A stretch of 64,000 bases of DNA. Origin: Caenorhabditis remanei (lineage: Eukaryota; Nematoda; Chromadorea; Rhabditida; Rhabditidae). The stretch spans positions 11,637,717 through 11,701,716 of the forward strand of contig NC_071330.1 of NCBI RefSeq assembly GCF_010183535.1, read 5' to 3'. The notes beneath the pieces were generated by a model, which saw only the letters and a list, made by a program, of their open reading frames with translations, ran no database searches and was not told where the DNA came from. Positions 44,117 through 54,513 of this stretch are shown in pieces. Made by a program: the position numbers and the translations under genes. Within the stretch, counting starts at the first letter, position 1; the number at the start of each line of letters is the position of its first letter.

Positions 44117-44124
44117 CTTATCAG
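44117..44124 (+). promoter_or_regulatory. GATA-type site (reverse), gene at 44278
   Basis: CTTATCAG is the reverse of CTGATAAG, the extended GATA motif bound by intestinal GATA factors (ELT-2 type) in Caenorhabditis. It is kept at the same relative place before the paralogue (46793-46800). Confidence 0.55.
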
Positions 44125-44209
44125 TAGTGCCTGGCGTAATGACGCCAAGTATTAAAATATTAATACACTGGGAAGCAAACATAAATCAAATCGACGCCCT
44201 TTTTATGAT

Positions 44210-44220
44210 CTGATAAGAAA
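44210..44220 (+). promoter_or_regulatory. GATA-type site, gene at 44278
   Basis: CTGATAAGAAA lies about 60 bp upstream of the ATG, inside a block conserved with the paralogue promoter. It suggests intestinal expression (inference from the motif). Confidence 0.6.
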
Positions 44221-44277
44221 GGCAGCCATCCCTCACTTCTGTTTCTGTTTCACTTCGGAAGAAACTAAACTGAAAGC

Positions 44278-46050
44278 ATGAAATTCCGGTTCGCCTTATT
44301 GGTCGGGTTACTGTAAGTTTTTTCGGGGGATTTTTATTTTGTAGAATGTGACTATGCTTGAGATAATTCCTGTAGACAAGTGAGCTCAGAACTGCAGATT
44401 TTGGTTATTTGGCTCAGGACAATGTCAAAACGTTTATAGACTCGCCGCATCCATCCAGGCAGATTTAGTAGATGATTCTTCTTCCTCCACCACCACTGAG
44501 CTTCCAACCACACCACCAGCCACCTCCACAGCTACCCCACCAGAAACTTCCCCACCCACCTCCACAGCCACAGCACCGGCCGATGGGACCACAGCCACCC
44601 CAGTGACAACCGACACCCCACCTACTGATGCCTCTACAGCTTCCCCGGGATCCACTGTATCCCCAGGAAGCACCGCATCTCCAGGAACCGGAACTACAGT
44701 ACCCCCAGTCACTGGTGGATCTGATGCAACAACTGTTCCGGTTACTGTAGGTGGATCCACCGTTTCCTCGGGACCAACCACTACTGGTCCACTTCCAAAT
44801 GTCACCTACAGTCTTGTTCGTAAGTGTCCAAGCGTACCTTAGGGGCTGTTGAGATTTAAGAAAATGACTTTAGAATTCGGCTTGCCAGTCTGCGTGGACG
44901 CTACTTGTACCTATGAAATCCAAGCACCTACCAACAATCAAGCAGTCCTTGCCACTGACCAATCTCTTGTTAGCGATGAACGCTCTCAATTCGCTGGTCT
45001 CCAAGTCCAAGCAGATGAGAAAGATTCAAGAGTCAAGCAGGCCAATGACGATGCTGCTGCGAAAATTGCGACTCTTCAGAAGTTGATGGACTCAATTCAG
45101 AGCCAATTGGATTCAATCAAATCCAATATTGTCGTCATTCAAAACCAACAAAACGATGCATCGGCCACGATGAGTTTGGTTGAGAATTTCATCACCGATA
45201 TCGGTAAATCACAGGACAATTGCTTGTATCAGAGATGTTTGAAGCGTAAGTGACTCATTACTCTACAACTGGCAGTTAACTTTTTTTTCATTTTCAGCAA
45301 CAACACCAGCACCACCAAGTGAGTTTAGCAGAGCTCGGCATATGCTTAACTGGAATTTCATGACTATAAATTTTCATTCTCATGGTTCAGTCTGATCACA
45401 ATATTAATTTTCCAGCCACCACTCCAACACCAGCTCCAACAACCACTCCAAGTCCTTGTCTTACTTTCGACTGCCCAGATGCTACGGCCGACCAACCAAA
45501 ATGCACTCTGGACAACTCGAACAAGCCGTTCTGCAACTATTGCCCAGGAAATATGGACGGATACACTCGCTGCCAAACAGGTAACAACGCCGTTCTGTAC
45601 CTGAATGAAATCTGTTTTTCAGTTGCCTGCACCTCTGGAACTCTTTTCCACGTAGATTCTAGCGGTAACGGAACCTGGTATTCCGCGGGGTATAATCCAA
45701 CTTCCCCAGGGAACTCAACAGTTCCAGCCAATGCAAATTGTGTCTATAATCTCAAGGGAAAATTCCAAACCGATAATACAATGAGTTTGGCATGTCTTAC
45801 TTCTACAAAAGTCACACTAACATTTTCTTCATCCGATGGAGGTTACTCGCAAATCGTTAACAGTGGGACATCACTCAGATCACTAAATAGCTTATTGGGC
45901 AAGATTCCCGACGGAACAATCACTTTGACATCTACAGCATCTGATCAATCATTCTGTGTAATTCCATTAATCCAAGTTCCCAGTAGTGCAATGCTGGATG
46001 AGATTCCAGAAAAGAAGAACGGATTTTTCTCCTGGTTGATGGGATATTGA
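44278..46050 (+). CDS. Secreted mucin-like, coiled-coil, CUB-like protein, 466 aa
   Basis: Six exons: 44278-44312, 44440-44819, 44874-45245, 45298-45318, 45416-45580, 45623-46050 (1401 nt, frame closed). Residues 1-19 are a signal peptide (MKFRFALLVGLLLAASIQA). Residues 20-139 are a Thr/Ser/Pro/Gly stalk, a likely O-glycosylation region. Residues about 150-255 form a coiled coil (VKQANDDAAAKIATLQKLMD, SQLDSIKSNIVVIQNQQND) flanked by Cys. A Thr/Pro linker leads to a Cys-rich block (CLTFDCPDATADQPKC, NKPFCNYCPGNMDGY) and a domain of CUB-like pattern (WYSAGYNPTSPGNSTVPANA, NCVYNL), about 325-450. It ends FFSWLMGY. The CUB-like call is by pattern only. The 42-nt intron 45581-45622 is a multiple of three without stops, so it could also be read through. 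AATAAA is at 46104-46109. GATA-type sites upstream suggest gut expression. Confidence 0.85.
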
Positions 46051-46175
46051 GAATTGTCAAATTTGAGATTTGATTGATTTGAATCCTTGTTTTCTTTGAA
46101 TTTAATAAATAATTAGCACACCACAAAACTTTCTATGAATCTTTTACATTTTCAAAAACTTAATCTACCTATGCT

Positions 46176-46357
46176 CCTAATCTATCATCCCATCGTGTTC
46201 TAACGGTACTCTCTCCGTTTTTTATGTCGAGTAAGCGAGAAAGAACGGAGAGAAGGTGCAGTGTTGCATAACACGGTGTCCTAGCTATATTATTATGCAG
46301 AGATAGTTCAAGGGCACTTCGTGGTTTGTCTCCTCCTCAATCTCTTTTATGTCATCA
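46176..46357. other. Structured non-coding block downstream of gene 1 (copy 1)
   Basis: ~182 bp, about 95% identical to 49118-49297. It contains two predicted hairpins: TCTCTCCGTT (46210-46219) with AACGGAGAGA (46243-46252), and GTGTT-GCAT-AACAC (46261-46274). It has no terminal inverted repeats and no frame. It could be a non-coding RNA gene, a regulatory element or an unknown repeat. Confidence 0.7.
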
Positions 46358-46792
46358 GTTGCATTGAATTTTCAGCTTGCGATATCTTGTACTGAAAAAT
46401 TTATCAGTGCATTTTCCTTCTGTACAAAATGGCAGAATGACGCATTATTCTGCATTCGTGAATAGAATTAAATTGCATTAAATCGAACAAGTTTTCTTCG
46501 ATGGTAGGCCCAAAAGGAATATCAAAAAGTTGTCAACTGATGTAGAGGACGACTGACTGAAAACTACTGTTATTTTTAAAATCCTGCAATACATACAGTA
46601 GCGGTCATGGGTGAGTATACCACCATAATTTCACGTGTATTACAGCTTGAATAAGTCCGTTTAATATAAACTGCGTATCATATTTATCAACTTTATTACA
46701 ATTGAGAATCATGATTTTGAGAACAATTATTTGTTGAATTTTTTCACTCATAAAACTTTGGTTTCCAACTTTTACTCAATTTTTCATCCTCC

Positions 46793-46800
46793 TTTATCAG
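46793..46800 (+). promoter_or_regulatory. GATA-type site (reverse), gene at 46972
   Basis: TTTATCAG followed by TAGTGCCTGGCGTAA, the latter string being shared with the paralogue promoter at 44121-44135. Confidence 0.5.
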
Positions 46801-46903
46801 TAGTGCCTGGCGTAAAGACGGCATGTTAAAATAATAATAAACTGGAAAATGAAGGGAAGTAAAGGGAAGTAAAGATAATCTAAATCGACGACCTTCTTAT
46901 GAT

Positions 46904-46914
46904 CTGATAAGAAA
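46904..46914 (+). promoter_or_regulatory. GATA-type site, gene at 46972
   Basis: CTGATAAGAAA within the block TGATCTGATAAGAAAGGCAG, identical to the paralogue promoter. Confidence 0.6.
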
Positions 46915-46971
46915 GGCAGCCAGCGCTCACTTCTGTTTCTGTTTCACTTCGGAAGAAATTAAACTGAAAGC

Positions 46972-48550
46972 ATGAGATTCTGGTTCGCTTTATTGGTCGG
47001 GTTACTGTAAGTTTTTTCCGAGGATTTTTATTTGATAGGGTGTAATTTCGTATGGGTTTGCATACATTTTTATAGCTGTAGGTTCTTGACATGAGATAAT
47101 TCATGTCAACAAGTGAGCTACAAAACCCGTAGGTCACCCAGAACTAAAGATTTTGGTTATTTGAGGGGCAATGTTAAAACGTTTGCAGACTCGCCCGTCC
47201 ATCCAGACTGAAGCACAAGGTGATTCTTCTTCCTCCACCACTGAAGCCCCAACCACGCCATCCACCTTCCCCTTAAATTTACATCTAACAGTTCAGTCTG
47301 ATCACAATATTATATTTCCAGCCACCGCCCCAACATGTCTTACATTCGACTGCCCAGCTGCTCCAGCCGGTCAACCATCATGCAGTCTGGACGGCTCAAA
47401 CAAGCCGTTCTGTAATTACTGTCCAGGAAACATGGACGGGTACACCAACTGCCAAACAGGTAATAACGCCGTTCTGAAACTAAATGAAATCTTTTTTTCA
47501 GTTGCCTGCACCTCTGGAACTCCTTTCCATGTAGATTCCAGCGGAAACGGAAACTGGTATTCCGCGGGGTATAACGCAACTTCGCCAGGGAACTCAATTG
47601 TTCCAGCCAATGCAAATTGTGTCTATAATCTCAACGGAAAATTCCAAACCGATGCTACAATGAGTTTGGCATGCCTGAATTCTACAAAAGTCACACTATC
47701 ATTCTTCTCATCCGATGGAGGTTTCTCGCAAACTGTTAGCAGTTCGACAACAGCCAGATCACTAAACAGCTTATTGAGCAAGATTCCTGACGGAACAATC
47801 ACTTTGACATCAATATCATCTGATAAATCATTCTGTTTTATTCCATTGAGCCCAGTTCAAAGTAGTGTAAATGCACATCTCATGGTTCGGTCTGATCACA
47901 TTATTAGTTTTCCAGCCACCACCCCAACACCAGCTCCAACAACCACTCCAAGTCCATGTCTTACATTCGACTGCCCAGCTGCTCCAGCCGGACAACCATC
48001 GTGCAGTCTGGACGGCTCAAACAAGCCGTTCTGTAATTACTGTCCAAGAAACATGGATGGATACACTAGCTGCCAAACAGGTAATAACAGCGTTCTGTAG
48101 TTAAATGCAATTGTTTTTTCAGTTGCCTGCAACTCTGGAACTCCTTTCCATGTCGACTCCAGCGGTAACGGAAACTGGTATTCCGCGGGGTATAATCCAA
48201 TTTCGCCAGGGAACTCAATAGTTCCAGCAAATTCAAATTGTGTCTATAATCTCAAGGAAAAATTCCAAACCGATTCTACATTTAGTTTGGCATGTCTGAC
48301 TTCTACAAAAGTCACACTAACATTCTCTTCATCCGATGGAAGTTTCTCGCAAACTGTTAGCAGTTCGACAACAGCCAGATCACTAAACAGCTTATTGAGC
48401 AAGATTCCCGACGGAGCAATCACTTTGACATCTACAGCATCTTATCAATCACTCTGTTTTATTCCATTAAACAAAGTTCTCAGTAGTGCAATGCTGGATG
48501 AGATTCCAGAAAAGATAAACGGATTCTTCTCCTGGTTGATGGGATATTGA
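46972..48550 (+). pseudogene. Tandem paralogue with duplicated CUB-like module and signal-peptide frameshift
   Basis: Exons 46972-47006, 47189-47459, 47502-48080 and 48123-48550. Promoter, first exon (MRFWFALLVGLL) and C-terminus match the gene at 44278. The protein lacks the long stalk and coiled coil and instead carries two copies of the Cys-rich/CUB-like module (CLTFDCPAAPAGQPSC twice). Joining exon 1 to exon 2 the same way as in the paralogue puts exon 2 one base out of frame: CTCGCCCGTCCATCCAG here is one base shorter than CTCGCCGCATCCATCCAG there. The result is either a broken gene, an alternative start without signal peptide (ATG 47171), or a sequence error. The intron at 48081-48122 contains TAG, proving that this site must be spliced. 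Downstream of the frameshift everything is open to the stop at 48550. AATAAA is at 48604-48609. Confidence 0.65.
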
Positions 48551-49117
48551 GAATTGTCAAGTTTGAAATTTTATTGATCAGAACCCTCCCAGCTTTTGTA
48601 TTGAATAAATGTTCAGCATATCACAAAATTTTCTATGAATTTTTCCATGACTTTGTCAATTGAAGATCTAGCCGAAATAGACTTCAGCTCTTGATCATGA
48701 GCTTGGACGTGCTAGAACATACATCGCTACAAGTCGAACCTCTGTCTTTCTATCTGTCTATCCAACTATCCTTCCCATCTAAACGTCTACCCTAAAATTG
48801 CTACTCTTCTCCCCTTTTAATAAATTTCGCTCCCTTGTCTCACCTGTCATTTTCCCCTCATCTTTCTACTATTCCCATACGAAAAACTGTCACAATTTCT
48901 CCATTCTTTCTCCCCTCAACAAGCGCTCCTTATATCCTAAATGACCTCCTTCATGACCCGCCCACCCAACATGGGCATTCGAATGGATTCTCGCTTATTT
49001 TCCCTTTTCCTCCCTCTTGTGATTTCAAGAGAAAATGGTTATAGCTATGAATAATACGTCTAATTTCAAACATTTTTCAGATCTGAAAGTCTTTTTTTTT
49101 CAACACTTTCTCTATTT

Positions 49118-49297
49118 CCTAATCTATCATCCCATCGTGTTCTACCGGTCCTCTCTCCGTTTTTTATGTCGAGTAAGCGAGAAGGAACGGAGAGAAGGTG
49201 CAGTGTTGCATAACACGGTGTCCAAGCTATATTATTATGCAGAGATAGTTCAAGGACACCTCGTTTTGTCTCCTCCTCAATCTCTTTTATGTCATCA
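49118..49297. other. Structured non-coding block downstream of gene 2 (copy 2)
   Basis: ~180 bp copy of 46176-46357, with both hairpins retained. It lies ~570 bp after the second paralogue stop, against ~125 bp for copy 1, because unrelated sequence (48680-49110) intervenes. Confidence 0.7.
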
Positions 49298-50069
49298 CTC
49301 TTCTATTTTTTATGTATTTGACCATCACAGGTTGCATTTTTCTTTTGAAAATAGAAACAGCAGGTGTTCCTGTCCCAGTTTTTTGTTTCGGTTTTTATTC
49401 GGTTGTTAGAGGGATTTAGTGGAAAAGAATTCGAAACTGTTAATCGTCTTTGTTGGAGTTGATGGATAGGTGTAAGGTGTCTGGGGTTGAGATTTGAATC
49501 TAGGTTGGGTCAAATAGTTTGGGGGTACTTAAGCAAGAAGTTTAGGTAGGCAATTGTCAAATTTGAAAGTGTTTTTCTAATTTTAGGGTGTTATTGATCA
49601 ATTGTTACTTTCTTTTGGCAAGATTAATACCGTACTTCCTCATTTTTTCAAAGTTTTAAATAAAACAACTTGGGTGACAAATGAGCTGGAACCCTCGTGC
49701 TTCGTAGACTAGCTAAGTTTAGTCCTCAATATCCATATACCACAAAAATTGTATTAGAACCGCTCTGACATTGTTTAACCATCCCGAAATCAAATATTTA
49801 ATTGTTCAAAAAAATGACAAGAGCTAGTTTTTCCGATAGTTATTTTAACTCAAAATATAATTGTTTAGAATCTCCATGTGATTTTTATCAACCCGAGAAG
49901 TAAATACCCCATGGATTCTAACCCCGCTTCTAACATTTCTGCTGTTAAATAAATTTCCTTGTTTTTTTTAACTTCAGAGTTTTTTTTCTAGAAATTCTGA
50001 CTATATTATGGACTACTTCAACGTTTCTCCTTCTTTGATGTCAGAGTCCTTGAAGTTTCCATTTTCAGA

Positions 50070-53000
50070 ATGCCCTCCCCTTCATTCATCACACACCCCC
50101 GAAATCCCTTGTTCCTTTTAGTTTTCATAACGGTAAGTGTAAGTTTCATTTCTAGGTCATTTCCGATATCCGGACTCTTTTTTCATCTTCTCAACGAAAC
50201 AAAATTGCAGGTCTCCTCGATTTTCTCCTCGTCACCCCACATCTCAGTTGAAGCGAAAACATTCGAGAATCGGATAGTTGGTAAATGAGAGGAGAAGACG
50301 TTCCTTTTCGGGAAAAGATGTAATTGGTTCAACAAAAGAAACGAACTTTTTCAGGTAAACCATTCGTCTCGTGTCGTCCGGAAGGAGTTTCACTTGTTGC
50401 GCAAACCGAGGACTTCTTTGAGGGACAGGTAAATATTTTGAGAAATATTGGAGGTTTAGAAAGGATTGAGAAAAAAAAGTTTAAAAAACTGACGAGAAGC
50501 TTAAAGTTCGGTTAAGGTACTCAAGTAAAAAATGAAAATAGTTTTGAATTTCACAAACATAAATATGTGGTTTTCGAGATACCAATTTTAAAGCAGAATG
50601 AATTGTATTATAATGTAGTAAATGTCAAGGGCTCTATTTTTGTAGTTTACAGCTTTTTGATAATTCTCATCACTCGTGAGATACAGTACTGTGCAAAACG
50701 ATACGATCTTTGGACTTTTTAGGTTGAATTTGTCCAACTTTGAGAGTGTGTCATAGTAATTCTGATTGTCCCGTCAAAGAGATTTTTAATAAATCATACA
50801 GACTAATAGTAGAGCTTCATTTTTGTAGTTGATAACTTTTTTATTCGGAGACTCCCTAGAGAGTTACATATCGACAAAGTAATTGCTCCCTCAAATCGAC
50901 CAACTTCTGTGTAAAATAGTGCGATTTTTGAGCAGTCGTTTTAAAATTACCATAATTCTTTTGGGAGTGTCCGTACAAAAAAGCCGTCAACTAAAAAAAA
51001 TGAAACTCTACTTTTGATTCATTAAAAATCTATTTGATGGGACAATCAGTATTACCATGACACACTCTCAAATTTGGACAATTTCAACTGAAAACGGTCA
51101 ATTTTACAACCGTTTTGTCCGTAGATCCTCAGAAATGAGACGCAGGGAAAGCAAACTCTCTTGCTTCTCTGCTCTCTCCAATCCCTCTTGATCCTTACCC
51201 TCTAATCCAATTTCATTTTCAAAACACAAACACCAAAGTTCTGGTTCGGGTAAATAGTTCAGCATAATGTCCTTAAGTAGTTCAACCTTCCTCGCAAATT
51301 AGGTTTCACACCTTTCACTTAATTTGTGTTTGTCTTTGTCCACTGTGGTCTTCACCTACTTCCGAAAACTTTTGCAGCTGGGGATCCAACCAAAGTTTTT
51401 GTTTACAGATCTACGTCAAGGGCTCACGGAGCAACCCATCATGCTCAAAAGCATTTGTTCTATCCCAAAACTCGACTGACTTGGAGCTCAAAGTAGAATC
51501 CCAACAATTGATAAAATGTGGATTCCGGGCATGGCCCAAGCCGAATTCCAAAATGATGTTACTATCAGGACAAGTTATTGTTGCATTCCATCCAACACTG
51601 GTCACACCATCGGATCGAGCATTCAGGGCGCATTGCGAATTTGAGGATTTCAAGCAACAAGCCGAGATTGGGGTGGATAAGTGAGTGAAGGGAAGGAGGA
51701 GTGTATCCTACTGTATGTTTTTCAGCGTGTTCCAAGAGCACGACTTGATTCTTGGCAACTTCGAGCTTCCGGAAATCTCTATGAAAGTACTGCCGGCGGG
51801 TGAGGAGTCGGTGTCGAAGGTGAGTATGACACTGTCTGTACTGTTGCATATCCACATTTCCAGAACTCTCTTGAGCCTCAAGAGCTGAAAGTGCTAAAAG
51901 TTGGTGATCCTATCATATTCGAGTGGAAACTTCAGCAAGAACATGGTTTGTTTTTTCCCTGAATCCGCAATTCAAATTCTCTTATTTGCAGGTATTTTTG
52001 GCATTGAACTAGAGAGATGTTCGGCTGAAACAGAAGATGGAAAAGGGATGAAAATCATTGAGAACGGATGTTCCTTGGACGAGGAGCTGATATCGGACAC
52101 CACTTCTTCCGCAGATTTTTCGAAGATTTACGCGAACTCGTTGGCTTTCAAGTTTCCAGAGGAGCATATCGTGTATATCAGATGTGCGGTTAGGACTTGT
52201 GTAAAAAGGTTTGTATAATTTTAATAGGATCTTTAAAACAAACTTATATACGGACCAAGAGATCAAGCTTTCACAAAAATTCATTCAAAAACCGATTTTT
52301 CCAGATCCGAACACCTAGAAATCATCAATGGAGAAGAGGAAGACTTGTGCTCGGCAGAAAACAATTGTGGATTCTTGCCGAGTTCGGAAAACCAAAGAAG
52401 CAGAAGACAGTTGATGAGAAGTGAGCCGTTTTCTGTTTTCAAAAATACAGGACCGGATGTAAACTTTGGTCGTTTTCAGTTGAAATTGTCCAACTTTGAG
52501 AGTGTGTCATGGTTATTCTGATTGTCCCATCAAGTAGATTTCTGATGAACCATACAGATTAAAAGTAGAGCTTTGTTTTTGTAGTTGGCAACTTATTTGT
52601 ACAAACACTCCCTAAAGAGGCATGGTCATTTTAAGACGAAAGCTCAAAAATCACTCAATTTTGCACTGAAATGGGACGATTTGAGGGAGAAATTACTTTG
52701 TTGATATGTAACTTGCTAGAGAGTGTTCATACAAAAAAGTTGTCAACTACAAAAATGAAGCTCTACCTTTGTTCTGTATCATCCATAAAAAATTTACTTA
52801 TTGGAACAGTCTGTTATACCGTAACACCCTTTGTCATTTTCAACTGAAAAAGGCCAAATTGTATATCTAACTGCACGGTAAAGTATATCAATTCGAATTT
52901 GAACGGCTTTTAAGTTGTTATGAATTCCTCCAAACCTCAATCATAGTAAAAAAACTTGAACGCGTATTCAAAATCCTGATCTCTAGCCGTTCATTCAAAA

Positions 53001-53244
53001 AGTTCCAACCCCTAATCTTAATTTTCCAGCGAACAACACGAGAACCGACATAATCTACGTGAACGGCAGATTCCGAATCGAAAAGCACCGTGGCTTCGAG
53101 CACCTCCGAACCGCATCCACGTCATCACCCTCAACTTTTTGTATGCCAGATATTGTATACTACGCTGGATTAAGTACAGTAGTCTTGTGTTATGTGATTA
53201 CGATATCGACTACAGTAGTCTATAAGTTTAGCGGGAAAATTTGA
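50070..53244 (+). CDS. Cuticlin-like ZP-domain transmembrane protein, 400 aa
   Basis: Nine exons: 50070-50132, 50211-50280, 50355-50428, 51409-51680, 51726-51819, 51864-51945, 51992-52208, 52305-52420, 53030-53244 (1203 nt, frame closed). ZP-domain proteins polymerise into extracellular matrix; in nematodes they build cuticle and alae. The N-terminal hydrophobic stretch (PLFLLVFITVSSIFSSS, about 13-29) is a signal peptide. The ZP domain begins near C51 in FVSCRPEGVSL, then FEGQIYVKGSRSNPSC and KCGFRAWP, with further paired Cys through RCAVRTCVKR (about 283-292). A furin-type site RSRR is at 322-325, and a C-terminal membrane helix (GLSTVVLCYVITISTTVVY) at about 374-394 with a very short cytoplasmic end. 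This order is the standard cuticlin-like (cutl) architecture. ATG 50070 follows a TTTTCAG acceptor by one base. AATAAA is at 53399-53404. Introns 3 (980 bp) and 8 (609 bp) each hold a family D element. Confidence 0.92.
50722..51095. mobile_element. Inverted-repeat element, family D (full)
   Basis: ~374 bp in intron 3 of the cuticlin-like gene. Ends are TTGTCCAACTTTGAGAGTGT and ACACTCTCAAATTTGGACAA. Inner arms match those at 41949 and 52475. Confidence 0.85.
52475..52850. mobile_element. Inverted-repeat element, family D (full)
   Basis: ~376 bp in intron 8 of the cuticlin-like gene. The left end is TTTTCAGTTGAAATTGTCCA with TTTGAGAGTGTGTCATGG. The right end ATTTTCAACTGAAAA is shortened. Confidence 0.8.
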
Positions 53245-54372
53245 AAGAATATTTTCTTGTCGAGACCCAAATCTTCCTCTTGCTTTCCAAACTCACTAGT
53301 ATTCTATGGGTGCTTTCTTGAATCTCAGTCTTCATTGTCTTTTTTAAATCCTTATTATTTCCCTCTTTATCTGAATGTCCATATTTCATTTCTCTGTAAA
53401 TAAAGTCTCCATTTCGAAATAGTACTTTCCCCTTTCTCCTCACAATGTAACAACCCCATATACCTAATGAGTCTGTCTCTCCCCCCGTCGCCCCCGTCTG
53501 ACACTGCAAGCCACCGACACCTGGGGACACGGCCCCTGTGCCATAGTGTGACACCTCCGGACAAAGGACAAATGGGAATGGGAAAGGAAAGGGTGGAAAG
53601 GGCTGACGGTCATTCAATTATAACTGTTTTTGGTAGAGATGCTCAGTTTTGATGGACTAGGTTTCCCCGGTTTCATGAGTTAAGCCACGATATATTCTTC
53701 TTTGATGCGCACGTCTTTCTACTTTTAACTCTAATGAAAAAACGTATTTGAGTCTGCAAAAAAAAAGACACGAAGCTCAGAAACCGGACGTAGGAGTCCT
53801 TGAAGTGATCTAAGATTAAATTAGACTCTAAATGTAAACAAGACGTCCGCATAATGAAAATGACACTATTCTCCTTTCTGTGGAATTGAAAATGAGATTG
53901 CGCTGAAAGGGGAGTTGGCATCGTGCCAGGCTCATTGAGATTGTGGTCTCGGTGGTTTTTGGCTTGAAAACAAGTAGAAAACACGATTTTTTAAAAACTT
54001 GTTTTTTGAACATTGCTATTTTGGATCCACTGTTTTGCATAATTGGTCAGGTTCATATTGAAAAATCACGAACTTGACATGATGGCATCAAAGTTTCCCA
54101 TATTTCTAGAAAGCGGTTGATGAGCATTTTGACATACTCTGATTTCGATGATCTTGTAGTTTCTAGAAAGTTTCCATTCCGCATTCGAAATCATGGTTTC
54201 CGAACATTTCTATATCGAAAATTTCTCAAATTTTTTAAACGTCTGTTATTTTAAGAGTAATCCGTAATCAATCGATTATGCGGAATTTCTGGTATTATGT
54301 GAGCTAGAAAAGCCGGCTCAACCCTGCTTCGTTTGGTACGTTCCACCTCTCTCAGGCTTCGACGTTGACTTA

Positions 54373-54513
54373 TAACCTCATCACAGTTCTTACAACTGCG
54401 CCCCACCGAAATTTTCTTGAAAAATCTCTCTTTGTCTCTGAGGCTCTCAATTTCGCACACAATTTGTCTTGAGTTTGGTAGAGCGCAGTTGTAAGAAGTG
54501 TGCCGTGCTAATA
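54373..54513. mobile_element. Inverted-repeat element, family A
   Basis: ~141 bp with ends CACAGTTCTTACAACTGCGC and GAAGTGTGCCGTGCTAATA. Interior CTCAATTTCGCACACAATTT. Confidence 0.85.

Larger units (their letters stand above)
39167..44277. other. Gene desert (5.1 kb)
   Basis: No supported gene. It contains a G-rich tract, a family D element at 41949-42318 and a tRNA-like stretch that I rejected. The part at 44100-44277 is the promoter region of the next gene. Confidence 0.55.

Noticed and set aside
44434..44805. 123-aa open frame on the - strand, Val/Gly-rich
   Set aside because: Mirror image of the Thr/Pro/Ser-rich stalk exon of the secreted-protein gene on the + strand.
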